Assembly (NCBI RefSeq): GCF_947495825.1
Contig: NZ_CANMAH010000005.1
Location: 1 to 64,000, forward strand
Reading direction: 5' to 3'
From: an uncultured Psychrobacter sp.
GTDB lineage: Bacteria; Pseudomonadota; Gammaproteobacteria; Pseudomonadales; Moraxellaceae
DNA: 64,000 nucleotides
Shown here in pieces: positions 55,869 to 64,000 of this stretch (within the stretch, counting starts at the first letter, position 1; the number at the start of each line of letters is the position of its first letter). The position numbers and the translations under genes were made by a program. The notes beneath the pieces were generated by a model. It saw nothing but the letters and a program-made list of their open reading frames with translations, made no database searches and had not been told where the DNA came from.

Positions 55869-56305
55869 AATGGCACACTCCTATAATTCAATGGGATATT
55901 CGATAGTTAAAAATCGTTTAATAAACGTGAATATAATGTTGGTGCTGGTGCTCGCAGCACTGGGTAACCATGATTCAGTCTTTAATAACAATTATGTGTC
56001 TTTAAAATCAACAATCATAATACGACTACTATCTGCGAGCGTAAGCCTAGCATAAATCAACAAAAATTTATAGCTTGTCTATGAGAAAGACTAAAAACCT
56101 ATTAGGGTAAATACTAATTTATATAATTGTTTACTAATCTTGTAAATATTGGCTGACTTACAAATTTATAGTAGGACAGTTTTGTTAAATTACCTTACCC
56201 GAATATTAACAAAGTATTGTATAGAGGTTTTTAACCTTTAATAAATTAACAAACAGCCTTAACTGTCAAATAGTTTGGCTGTTTTTTATATAATGTAATT
56301 ACCTT
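55869..56305. other. Large minC-minD intergenic region
   Basis: About 437 bases with no supported gene. minC and minD are usually nearly contiguous. It contains an inverted repeat GTGCTG/CAGCAC (55942-55960) and, near minC, a terminator-like hairpin. A separate minDE promoter is expected here. Confidence 0.6.
56251..56288. terminator. Terminator-like hairpin downstream of minC
   Basis: AAACAGCC (56251-56258) and GGCTGTTT (about 56277-56284) form the stem, with an inner AACT/AGTT pairing. On the minus strand it is followed by TGTTAATTTATT, so it could end the minC transcript about 20 bases past its stop. Confidence 0.55.
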
Positions 56306-57133
56306 CTAAGTGCTTTCCATGACTGTAAATACCAATCCTTCACCTTCTACAAAACGTACTTGTACTGGCTTGTCGATAGTATTCTCAGGCAGGTTGTCAC
56401 GCAGGCAGTAAGTACCAGCGACAGAAACCAATGATGGATTAAATACCTGACAAAAGATGCGCGCGTCTTTGTCACCCGTTGCCCCTGCGACTAGGCGACC
56501 TTGGGCGCGTCCATAAACATGCAAGCTATTATCTGTGATAGCTTCGGCACCGCTATTGACACTATTGGTCAAAATTAAATCACCACCGACATGGTTGATA
56601 CTTTGGCCTGAGCGTAACAGTTGATCATAAATCATACTGGTAATGTGCTCGCTACTGAGCAAGGTCTCAGCCGAAATATCTGCAGTGCTGTTATCTTTGT
56701 TTACGACTGTATCATCAGCACAGCTGTCTTCTTTAGCTTGTACATCTGCTGTTTTTTCGGCGCTGGTTTGACTCAACTGAGTGACTGACTTTTTACTAGA
56801 GACAATACGCTCTATGCGCTTACCATCTGCTGGAAATATCGCCAGTCTTTGGGCACGCGCCTGTGTATCAAGCAATCCTGTTACGACACCGATAGGCTGT
56901 AACCCCCAAGACCATAAAAGCTCAATTAAAGCAGACAAATCTTGTTCAACGCTACTGTCGATGATGACAGGAATCTGACTGGTCTTATTGCTCAGCATGT
57001 CTGATAGATGTGCTTCAATAGCGGTTAGGTCATCGGTACTCAGCTGCAGGCGTGAAAATGTCAGCATCTTTCCATAAAAAGTTATCGCAGGTTGAGATGT
57101 CATGTCATGCTGGCCTGTATCCGAAATCGTCAT
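56306..57133 (-). CDS. minC: Septum site-determining protein MinC
   Basis: A 275-residue inhibitor of FtsZ ring formation. The N-terminal domain (about residues 15-105) contains LSTDDLTAIEAHLSDML and LLWSWGLQPIGVVTG. A polar linker with residues such as SADVQAKEDSCADDTVVNKDN follows. The C-terminal beta-helix (about 165-270) has GQSINHVGGDLILTNSVNSGAEAITDNSLHVYGRAQGRLVAGATGD and FNPSLVSVAGTY, in part. AAGGATTTG precedes the ATG. It is separated from minD by an unusually long gap. Confidence 0.95.
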   Translation of the reverse strand: MTISDTGQHDMTSQPAITFYGKMLTFSRLQLSTDDLTAIEAHLSDMLSNKTSQIPVIIDSSVEQDLSALIELLWSWGLQPIGVVTGLLDTQARAQRLAIFPADGKRIERIVSSKKSVTQLSQTSAEKTADVQAKEDSCADDTVVNKDNSTADISAETLLSSEHITSMIYDQLLRSGQSINHVGGDLILTNSVNSGAEAITDNSLHVYGRAQGRLVAGATGDKDARIFCQVFNPSLVSVAGTYCLRDNLPENTIDKPVQVRFVEGEGLVFTVMEST

Positions 57134-57351
57134 AATACAAATCCTTAAAAGATACTAATAACCCTGCGATCACGGCGCAGTTGTTACTATAAATAGATCG
57201 TTAGATTGTGCGCTATCAATGAGCAGTGTACTAAGGGTCACTGGTGATTAACAAGTCCTTAATAGTACTAAAATTGACATAAAAAGTTACATAAAAATAG
57301 AAATATGGTAGGTATAAAGGTCTGCTTATAACACTACCTATGCCACAGGCA

Positions 57352-58446
57352 TTACAAGTTGAGCATATCTTGGTGCTTCCACTGCTGGATTTTGATTTGG
57401 GCTTCAAATTCGTTCAAGCTATCATTGATAATACTAGCAAGCAATGCTTCAAGTGCTGAATTATTGATATCGATATTTACAATATTATGGGCAATATTTA
57501 CCATTAGTGCATCGATGTGTTCAGCTTTTAACAGCCGCTCGTTGAGAGAGTAGACGACGTTTTCTCCAATATTGTGCCCAATATGCTGGAGTTGTGACTC
57601 AATTAGGCTACCTGCAATTGGAATCAGGCGTAGGTAACGCCGCAGCTCAGGGGTGTTAGCAAGTCCGTCTTGAATTGCATTGCCCACTTCATTCGCTATA
57701 AGCTGGCCGCCCTGTGATCTATCGGTAAGCTTTTGAAGCATTGGCACAAGCTCTTGGCGTAATAACGATAACAGCATCGCTTCAATCTGGTCGCGGTTGC
57801 GCTCAATGGTCGATTTGATCAGCGACTTATGGACATCGGAGTCAGTAAGCTGCTGCCGAAAGTTATAGATAGTCGTTAAAATAACGCGATCAGATAACTC
57901 TTCTAGTAATACATCGATATAAAACTTAATGCGGTTGATCCATGGCTGCGGTAGTACCTGATAACCAAGTTGATGCAAGCGTCGACCAATAATCACAGCT
58001 CGAAACAAACGCAATGCCCGTAGCTGCGGAAAGCAGCCGAGTACTTCATACCAATGGACAAATGGAAAGAAAAACCAGCGATAATAAACCTTATCCTTAA
58101 TGGCAATCGCCCAACGTACCAGAAGCTCTACAATCAAAAATATAGTAAAAAACCCGCCTACGGTACGTAGCGGATCGTGCACGCTCGTCTGATACCAGCT
58201 AAGTCCATCACTAATCGCCAACCATTCTGCCACATGGCTACTAAAGTTACTCATTAAAATTGCATCGATACTGATAAATAGTAGATCAATACTGATAGCG
58301 ATGAGCATCACAATATCATAAGCCAGCTTTAACCGGTTCGGCTGTGGACGCCTAGGAGGCTTTGGTTCTGACAACGTGTTTTTTAGCTGATTGGGCAGCG
58401 GTTTTGTATCTGTAATAGAGCTAGTAGTAGAGGCGGACACAGTCAT
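57352..58446 (-). CDS. Voltage-sensor-like membrane protein without a pore domain
   Basis: A 364-residue protein. Residues 1-37 are polar. Four hydrophobic or amphipathic segments follow: about 40-66, about 93-115 (FFTIFLIVELLVRW, like the S2 helix of channels with its acidic residue), about 122-140 (FVHWYEVLGCFP, like S3) and an arginine-spaced S4-like helix, LRALRLFRAVIIGRRL (142-157). There is no following pore helix or selectivity filter. The C-terminal 200 residues are helical and soluble-looking (HKSLIKSTIERNRDQIEAMLLSLL; NIAHNIVNIDINN). Conservation elsewhere cannot be judged here. It follows the acyltransferase gene by 39 bases and is probably cotranscribed. Ion conduction, if any, is not shown. 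Confidence 0.6.
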   Translation of the reverse strand: MTVSASTTSSITDTKPLPNQLKNTLSEPKPPRRPQPNRLKLAYDIVMLIAISIDLLFISIDAILMSNFSSHVAEWLAISDGLSWYQTSVHDPLRTVGGFFTIFLIVELLVRWAIAIKDKVYYRWFFFPFVHWYEVLGCFPQLRALRLFRAVIIGRRLHQLGYQVLPQPWINRIKFYIDVLLEELSDRVILTTIYNFRQQLTDSDVHKSLIKSTIERNRDQIEAMLLSLLRQELVPMLQKLTDRSQGGQLIANEVGNAIQDGLANTPELRRYLRLIPIAGSLIESQLQHIGHNIGENVVYSLNERLLKAEHIDALMVNIAHNIVNIDINNSALEALLASIINDSLNEFEAQIKIQQWKHQDMLNL

Positions 58447-58485
58447 ACCTTATATCATCGGTGGTTATGTTAGAGCGATTTAGTC

Positions 58486-59514
58486 TTAAGCGTTTTTGGA
58501 TTCAATATTGGTATCAAATTCAGCAAGCATCTTATCAATACGTGCGTCTTTTTGTTGCCATACGTCTCCAACCCAATCAAACATCTTAGCCTTAATTGAT
58601 TCATCTTTTTCATAACCGCCCTCTTGAACCGCAGTGAACAGCGTGTCAGGCATCTCAATATAGCGTACATCGACTCCCAAACGTTTGATATTGCCTTTCC
58701 ACAAATCGCTGTAACTTGGTATACCATCAGGATATACGATGGTCATATCTAAAATTCCATCGATGTCTTCACCCAAGGCATTAATAGCAAGCGCAAGACC
58801 ACCTGCTCGAGGCTTAAGCAAATGTCTATAAGGCGATTGCTGCTTATCGTGTTTGGCTTTGGTAAAGCGCGTACCCTCTAAGTAGTTTAGTAGGGTAAAG
58901 GGTTTACCTTTTAATAACGCACAAGCACGCTTGGCCTCTTCAATGTCTTTACCTTGCAAAGCTGGGTTTTTCGCCACTGCTTCTTTTGAATGCCGACGCA
59001 TCATGGGAAAGTCTAAAAAGTAAAAGGCTTGTCCAATGACAGGAATATAAATCAGCTCAAACTTAGTAAAAAAACGCGTTAATGGTAGGCGTTTTTCACT
59101 GACATACTGTACGATACTGGTATCGACCCAGGACTGATGATTACTAATCAGCAAGTATTTACCATCTGGATGCACATCATCAGGTAAGTTAATACGCCAA
59201 TCCTTATTGGGTAAAACGTTATCAATCAAAGCATTATTGCTATTTATCCAATAATTGGTCACTTTAATGACTGTATCATCAGCAATTTTCGAGCCAGTAA
59301 TTGTCTTGGCAGCGCCCATAAACCATATAGGTAGGCTAGCACCGATACTATTACCAGTGATAACACCGGTTGCCGTTGCTAAAGAAAGGGCTTTACCAAG
59401 CCTAGGTGCACGATCATGCAGTTTTTGAATAGAGGAAGTCAGTCGCACGATAAGTCCTTTTTTATTTGTCATATTAATCGCTGTTAATATTTTATCTGTA
59501 TAAAAGATTGCCAT
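58486..59514 (-). CDS. YihG-like 1-acylglycerol-3-phosphate acyltransferase
   Basis: A 342-residue PlsC-family acyltransferase. The HX4D motif is in LISNHQSWVDTSIV, the acyl-acceptor motif is NYLEGTRFTKAKH, and FFTKFELIYIPVIGQAFYFLDFPMMRRHS matches E. coli YihG in pattern. A hydrophobic segment (about residues 40-75) suggests membrane association. It should add acyl chains to lysophosphatidic acid. The ATG at 59514 is used; MTNKK at 59472 is an alternative, as neither has a clear ribosome binding site. The voltage-sensor-like gene lies 39 bases downstream. Confidence 0.9.
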   Translation of the reverse strand: MAIFYTDKILTAINMTNKKGLIVRLTSSIQKLHDRAPRLGKALSLATATGVITGNSIGASLPIWFMGAAKTITGSKIADDTVIKVTNYWINSNNALIDNVLPNKDWRINLPDDVHPDGKYLLISNHQSWVDTSIVQYVSEKRLPLTRFFTKFELIYIPVIGQAFYFLDFPMMRRHSKEAVAKNPALQGKDIEEAKRACALLKGKPFTLLNYLEGTRFTKAKHDKQQSPYRHLLKPRAGGLALAINALGEDIDGILDMTIVYPDGIPSYSDLWKGNIKRLGVDVRYIEMPDTLFTAVQEGGYEKDESIKAKMFDWVGDVWQQKDARIDKMLAEFDTNIESKNA

Positions 59515-60032
59515 ACTAAACAGGCACGAGTTTAGCAGAAAGCAAGAACAGTGTACGAGTGTTTACATGACTCATGGTAGCAAATACTACAAATATTTTT
59601 TATATGATTATCTTTTTAACTACTGGCTAAAATCGAGAGTTTCTATAAATAGTCATATTCGAGATAGCCTGAAAAAAGCTTACAATATTGATTTTTCATA
59701 ATACCTGTTATATTCATATAACCGCATCCATAACACTGAGTGTAAGGTCTCATGCACTTTTTATACATAGATGTGACAAATTATTACACATAGATAGAAC
59801 TTGCTTGCGATAATAATGACAAAGGTGAATAACACCTAATGAGCTATTTTATGTTTGGTATCTTATAAATTTATATTATTAATATATAACTGCTTTGGAT
59901 TCTTTTTAAAGACGTTATAATCGTTAACTGCACTAAGTTTTGATAGGTATTACATTAATGGTTTGTTTTTAGAGGAAAAATTCTAGAATATAACAGAGCA
60001 CAACTAATAAATTCAACTTAAGAGGAAATATT
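59515..60032. other. Divergent intergenic region upstream of the OmpA-family lipoprotein
   Basis: About 520 AT-rich bases with no supported ORF. It holds the promoters of both flanking genes; one candidate for the lipoprotein gene is listed. No RNA gene was recognised. Confidence 0.5.
59894..59921 (+). promoter_or_regulatory. Candidate promoter of the OmpA-family lipoprotein gene
   Basis: TTTGGA (59894-59899), 16 bases, then TATAAT (59916-59921), about 110 bases before the ATG. The -10 is perfect, the -35 poor. Confidence 0.35.
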
Positions 60033-60689
60033 ATGCGTAACAAATTAATGATTGCGGCAGTGGCTTCAGGATTGGCGTTAAGTGGTTGTACTACTGATCC
60101 TAACACAGGACAACAGCGTCTAAACAAAACGGCACTAGGTACTCTAGCGGGTGCAGCGGGCGGTGCGGTAGTATCTAAAGCGACTGGCGGTGAGAAGACT
60201 GGCCGTGATGCGGCTATCGGTGCAGCATTGGGTGCTGGTGTCGGTTACTACATGGAGCGTCAAGCCAAGCAGCTTGAGCAGCAAATGGCAGGTACAGGTG
60301 TAACTGTTGAGCAAAACCCGAATACAGGTAACATCGACCTTGTTATGCCAGGCAATATCACTTTTGCTTTTGATGATGCGACCCTAAGCTCATCTTTCAA
60401 GCCAACTCTTGATAAGCTTGCCTCTACAATGAACCAGTATAATAAGACCACGGTAAACATCGCAGGTCATACTGATAGTAAAGGTTCAGCGTCTTATAAC
60501 ATGGGTCTATCACGTGATCGTGCTTATTCAGTAGCGAACTACCTAACAGCACGTGGTGTTTCTTCTAACCGTATTAATGTAGTGGCTTATGGCGAGTCTC
60601 GCCCAGTTGCGGACAATAGCACTGACTATGGTCGTCAGCAAAACCGCCGCGTAGAGTTGACCATTAACTCACCACAGAGCGTTAATTAA
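60033..60689 (+). CDS. OmpA-family lipoprotein with glycine-zipper segment
   Basis: A 218-residue outer-membrane lipoprotein of the YiaD type. The signal ends in lipobox LSGC (Cys19). Residues about 33-80 contain a glycine-zipper segment (GTLAGAAGGAVVSKATGG, AAIGAALGAGVGYYM). The C-terminal OmpA domain (about 105-210) binds peptidoglycan; it contains FDDATLSS, NIAGHTDSKGSASYNMGLS and GESRPVADN..GRQQNRRVEL. AGAGGAAATATT precedes the ATG. A hairpin follows the stop. Confidence 0.93.
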   Translation: MRNKLMIAAVASGLALSGCTTDPNTGQQRLNKTALGTLAGAAGGAVVSKATGGEKTGRDAAIGAALGAGVGYYMERQAKQLEQQMAGTGVTVEQNPNTGNIDLVMPGNITFAFDDATLSSSFKPTLDKLASTMNQYNKTTVNIAGHTDSKGSASYNMGLSRDRAYSVANYLTARGVSSNRINVVAYGESRPVADNSTDYGRQQNRRVELTINSPQSVN

Positions 60690-60726
60690 TTTATCGCTTT
60701 ATTGACAAGTAAATTGATCATAAAAG

Positions 60727-60752
60727 AGTCAGCGAATTGCTGGCTTTTTTTG
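60727..60752 (+). terminator. Terminator of the OmpA-family lipoprotein gene
   Basis: The stem is AGTCAGC, loop GAATT, then GCTGGCT (with one G-T pair), followed by a run of seven T. Confidence 0.7.
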
Positions 60753-60804
60753 TTTTTATTACATGGCTATAACTATCGCAAACAATAATGACATGAAATT
60801 AAAT

Positions 60805-60834
60805 ATTGATAATGATTATCAATAACCCTATAAT
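60805..60834 (+). promoter_or_regulatory. Fur box overlapping a sigma-70 promoter
   Basis: ATTGATAATGATTATCAAT (60805-60823) is a perfect 19-bp palindrome that matches the Fur consensus. It overlaps a -35 TTGATA (60806-60811), which is 17 bases from a perfect -10 TATAAT (60829-60834). This strongly implies iron-dependent repression of the imelysin gene that follows. Confidence 0.88.
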
Positions 60835-60956
60835 TTATAAAGGTTTTAGACAACTACCGTAACATTAGCAATATAAGAGCTGCTATCAAGGATGTTTTAA
60901 GCACCCGAGAGTGGCACAGACGACGTTTTTTTTTGCAATATATTTTGAGGATGTGT

Positions 60957-62417
60957 ATGACGATTACTACAGGAACGAGCCGTAAGATTTTCCCCACCAC
61001 TTTAGCTGCTGCGCTGGCAGGCGTGTTGCTGGTGTCAGGTTGTACCAAACAAACCGAAGAAAATACTGATACTACTGCTGAAGCTCAGACACAAGTGCAA
61101 GGCGCAGAGTCAGCTGACACAGCCGAGCTATCGGCTACTGATAAGGCGCATGTAGATAGACTGGCGATCAGCTATGCCAATATGGCTCATGCTGCCTATA
61201 AGGACTCACTTGAAACGGCTAAAGCGCTACAAAAGGCGGTGGAGACCTATGTAGACATGCCCACCGAGGCCAATCTAGAGGCGGCAAAAGCAGCTTACAA
61301 AACGGCGCGTCAGCCATACTCTCAGACAGAGGTTTTCCGTTTTGATGAAGGGTTTGTGACGGCCAATGATAAGCGTGCCATCGGTAGCGTCGATGGCTGG
61401 GAAGGTCAGGTCAATGCGTGGCCACTCGATGAAGCTTTGATAGACTATGTCAGCGATAGCTACGAAGGCGAGTACAACAGCCAAGACAATATCATCAATA
61501 GCGACAGCATCATGGTCGGTAGTATCAAACAAGACACCAGCAAGATCACACCTGAGCTACTGGCAGATATGAATGAGATCGGTGGTAGTGAAGCCAATGT
61601 CACCACAGGCTATCATGCGATTGAGTTTATGCTATGGGGCCAAGACACCAATGGTGTTAGCGCAGGGGCAGGCAACCGTCCTGTGACTGACTATGTCACC
61701 GAAGCTGGGCAATGTACCAGCGGTGATACGGTCAATGAAGACGCCAGTATATGTGAGCGTCGCGGCGAGTTCTTAAAAGCGGCAGCGCAGTTGCTGGTAG
61801 ATGACCTCACAGCGATGGAAGCTGAGTGGCAGCCTGAGAGTGAAAACACCCTACGTAGCGATCTGATGGCGCGCAAATACGACAATGGCCTACGTCAAAT
61901 CATGTATCAAATGGGCAGCTTGGCCTTAGGTGAGCTGGCCTCTGAGCGCATGCAGGTCGCGTTTGTGACGGGCTCTACTGAAGATGAGCACGAGTGCTTT
62001 AGTGACTTAACTCACCTAAGCTATGCCAATAACGCACGCGGCATCCAAAACGTCTTTAATGGCAGCTATAAGACTGTCGCTGGCAAGACCATCGGTGGCT
62101 ACGGTGTCAAAAACTATCTGATCGATAGTGGTCATCAAGAAGCGGCTGACAAGCTGACTGCTGACTTTAAAAAGGTCGAAGACGCTTTTAATGTCATCGT
62201 AGAAAAAGGCGAAAAAGAAGGCATCAAGGTCGATCAAATGATTGCAACAGTCGGTCAAGCGAGCAAGCATGACATCTCAGCAGAAGAGCAAAACAAACGC
62301 CGCGGCTGGATCGAGGCGGGTATCACAAGTCTGCAAGCGCTGACAGATGGTATCGAAAATGCGGCAAAAGCAGTCGGTATCGATAACTTAGATGCGGACG
62401 CTGGCTCACAGTTTTAA
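60957..62417 (+). CDS. Imelysin-family (M75) iron-regulated lipoprotein
   Basis: A 486-residue envelope lipoprotein: the signal ends in lipobox VSGC (Cys29). The imelysin GxHxxE motif is TGYHAIEFMLWG. The two repeated helical domains are represented by AYKDSLETAKALQKAV near the N-terminus and LRQIMYQMGSLALGELASERMQ in the second half. IrpA/IcmP-like members bind iron or heme-related ligands rather than cleaving peptides. The ATG at 60957 has GAGGA seven bases upstream. The Fur box upstream and the di-heme gene downstream place it in an iron-acquisition pair. Confidence 0.93.
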   Translation: MTITTGTSRKIFPTTLAAALAGVLLVSGCTKQTEENTDTTAEAQTQVQGAESADTAELSATDKAHVDRLAISYANMAHAAYKDSLETAKALQKAVETYVDMPTEANLEAAKAAYKTARQPYSQTEVFRFDEGFVTANDKRAIGSVDGWEGQVNAWPLDEALIDYVSDSYEGEYNSQDNIINSDSIMVGSIKQDTSKITPELLADMNEIGGSEANVTTGYHAIEFMLWGQDTNGVSAGAGNRPVTDYVTEAGQCTSGDTVNEDASICERRGEFLKAAAQLLVDDLTAMEAEWQPESENTLRSDLMARKYDNGLRQIMYQMGSLALGELASERMQVAFVTGSTEDEHECFSDLTHLSYANNARGIQNVFNGSYKTVAGKTIGGYGVKNYLIDSGHQEAADKLTADFKKVEDAFNVIVEKGEKEGIKVDQMIATVGQASKHDISAEEQNKRRGWIEAGITSLQALTDGIENAAKAVGIDNLDADAGSQF

Positions 62418-62689
62418 GCGATTAACTTCTCTCACTTAGAATAATTTAATGATGTCAGCAATGTCTTACAAGTCATGAAAAGCTGATGGAAGATATGTTT
62501 GTAAAAGGACAAGTTATATATAATACATGCGTTGTTAACGACAGTTAGCAACGTATTTTTACGTGCAATAAAATAGGTCAGACGTTAATTTATAGCGTCG
62601 ATGTATTTTTATACCGTTATATTAATAAGAAAAAATACTGTTATAGCCAGCCATTTTAATGGTTCTACTCTAGAACTAAGGCAACTCCT

Positions 62690-64000
62690 ATGAGCGTCAT
62701 TCATACCAAGTCCTCTGATTTCCCTTTCTTTTCTTCAAGCTTACAAGGTACATCGTTTAAACTTGCGCTTACCATCGTAGGTGCAATCGCCATCAGCGCT
62801 TGTCAGCCCACGGATAGCACGTCAGACAGCGCATCGACCAATAAAAACACCAATGACACTGCCGTTGCAAGTGGCGAAGGCGCGTCCGCTTTGACGCCCA
62901 AACGTACGCAAACCGTGGAATCGCTGGCTGGCGTGCCGATGCAGCAGCTGGTGACATTTGACCCGCAAGAGATCAAACAAGGCGGTGACACGGGCATTAG
63001 CATCACAAGTAGCGAGAGTTACTCCAAACCCTCATCCAATCTGTCGGCCTCGCGTAAAGGCAGTTTTTTTATTGGTAATGCGTTTTTTCGTCAGCCGTGG
63101 GTGGTCGCACCTGCCAGTACCGATAGCCGTGATGGTCTTGGAGCATTGTTTAACGTCGCGGCTTGTCAGTCTTGCCATATCAAAGATGGCCGTGGCCACG
63201 CACCGATGAGTAGTGAGGACGATGCCGACAGCTTGCTGATTCGTTTGGCGATGCCAGCGACCACCGATGAGGAGCGAGCGCAACTGCAAAACTCACTAAT
63301 CGAAAAAGTCGTGCATCCGATGTATGGTGGTCAGCTACAAGATCGCGGTATTCAGGGCGTGCCTGCTGAAGCAAGAATCGCGGTACAGTGGACAGACAAG
63401 CCCGTCACTTTCGCTGATGGTCACGTCGAAACCCTGCGCGCGCCCACCTTTCATCTGACTAGCCCAGGCTATGGTGCGTTTGATGACGAGATGATGGTAT
63501 CGCCGCGCGTGGCCTTGCCGATGATTGGGCTTGGACTGTTGGAGCAAATACCCGATGACGATATCAAAAAACAAGCCGTCGATAATGACAGCGCTGATAT
63601 CAGTGGTAAGTTTAACTGGGTCATGGATCCACAGACGGGCAAAACCGCGTTGGGACGCTTTGGCTGGAAAGCAGGACAAACCAAGCTTTTGACACAAAAC
63701 CAAAGTGCCTTTAATGAAGACATGGGGCTGACCTCAAACATTCGTCCTCATGAGTCCTGCATGCCTGCGCAAACGGCGTGTGTCAATGCAACCACGGGCG
63801 CTGATGAGCAAGGCGGTGGTAAGCCACCTGTGGAGGTCAATGACGAGGTGGCCAAGTTTGTGGAGTTTTATACGCGCAATCTGGCCGTCCCGCATCGCCG
63901 TAATGCCGAGGATAAGCTGGTACTTGCTGGCAAAAAACGCTTTTATGATATGGGCTGCCAAAGCTGTCATACCCCGCGCTATCAGTTGCCAAAAACCGAC
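62690..64000 (+). CDS. Di-heme oxidoreductase family lipoprotein (DUF1111), 3' end outside window
   Basis: 437 codons are visible without a stop; the gene continues past the window. The signal ends in lipobox ISAC (about residue 38). Two heme-attachment CxxCH motifs are seen: CQSCHIKDGRGH (about residue 164) and CQSCHTPRYQ (about residue 428). RDGLGALFNVAACQSCH matches the DUF1111 thiol oxidoreductase-like family. AAGG precedes the ATG. It is 272 bases downstream of the imelysin gene, a pairing common in iron-regulated loci, and probably belongs to the same Fur regulon, perhaps helping iron redox handling. Confidence 0.9.
   Translation, partial: MSVIHTKSSDFPFFSSSLQGTSFKLALTIVGAIAISACQPTDSTSDSASTNKNTNDTAVASGEGASALTPKRTQTVESLAGVPMQQLVTFDPQEIKQGGDTGISITSSESYSKPSSNLSASRKGSFFIGNAFFRQPWVVAPASTDSRDGLGALFNVAACQSCHIKDGRGHAPMSSEDDADSLLIRLAMPATTDEERAQLQNSLIEKVVHPMYGGQLQDRGIQGVPAEARIAVQWTDKPVTFADGHVETLRAPTFHLTSPGYGAFDDEMMVSPRVALPMIGLGLLEQIPDDDIKKQAVDNDSADISGKFNWVMDPQTGKTALGRFGWKAGQTKLLTQNQSAFNEDMGLTSNIRPHESCMPAQTACVNATTGADEQGGGKPPVEVNDEVAKFVEFYTRNLAVPHRRNAEDKLVLAGKKRFYDMGCQSCHTPRYQLPKTD

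Noticed and set aside
63032..63970. Several overlapping minus-strand ORFs at the right end of the window
   Set aside because: The + strand frame from 62690 encodes a DUF1111 protein with two CxxCH motifs, which explains this DNA.

Overview
The window looks like chromosomal DNA of a Psychrobacter-type member of the Moraxellaceae (Gammaproteobacteria). This is inferred from the moderate, AT-leaning composition, the complete twitching-motility Pil-Chp chemosensory cluster beside a RND-adaptor-like lipoprotein, the minCDE genes, the divergent radC/coaBC pair, and many short lipoproteins and transporters typical of that family. No rRNA, tRNA, CRISPR array, prophage or intact insertion sequence was seen. 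Most genes are ordinary core or shell genes with clear family signatures.

Layout. 1-10 kb: a LysR regulator, two tandem universal stress proteins, an M16C (PreP-like) zinc protease, a zinc-ribbon Nudix hydrolase, an HPP membrane protein, a NudL-type Nudix hydrolase, an MpaB-like (DUF2236) oxygenase and NhaA. 11-22.6 kb: a TSUP transporter, a dicarboxylate/amino-acid symporter, a YtcJ-like lipoprotein amidohydrolase, FadE with a long acidic tail, RadC, CoaBC with a His-rich insertion, and a second TSUP transporter. 22.6-30 kb: a small DUF2905 protein, a histone-deacetylase-fold hydrolase, a YbjN-like protein, an unrecognised helical protein, and the cytochrome c maturation genes ccmABCD and ccmE. 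Two copies of a MITE-like element of about 138 bp lie here, one of them between ccmD and ccmE. 30-40 kb: an aldo/keto reductase, a CodA-family deaminase, a methionine-type ABC transporter (metNIQ) whose ATPase lacks the usual regulatory tail, a two-component pair whose kinase has a huge low-complexity insertion, and the adaptor lipoprotein.

40.4-53.9 kb is the centrepiece: pilG-pilH-pilI-pilJ-pilK-chpA-chpB-chpC, all on the + strand. PilJ is the membrane receptor, PilI (and probably ChpC) are CheW-type couplers, PilK and ChpB are the methyltransferase and methylesterase that adapt the receptor, ChpA is a 2355-residue kinase with five recognisable HPt domains and its own receiver, and PilG/PilH are the response regulators that bias type IV pilus extension and retraction.

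54-64 kb: a cytochrome b561, minE-minD-minC (with an unusually large minC-minD gap), a protein with a voltage-sensor-like membrane domain but no visible pore, a YihG-like acyltransferase, an OmpA-family lipoprotein, and a Fur-controlled iron pair: an imelysin lipoprotein followed by a di-heme (DUF1111) lipoprotein that runs off the end of the window.

I did not find an obviously new multigene system. The observations most worth following up are the MITE-like repeats, the pore-less voltage-sensor-like protein, the large insertions in the histidine kinase and CoaBC, the MetN without its NIL domain, and the active-site substitution in the CodA homologue.
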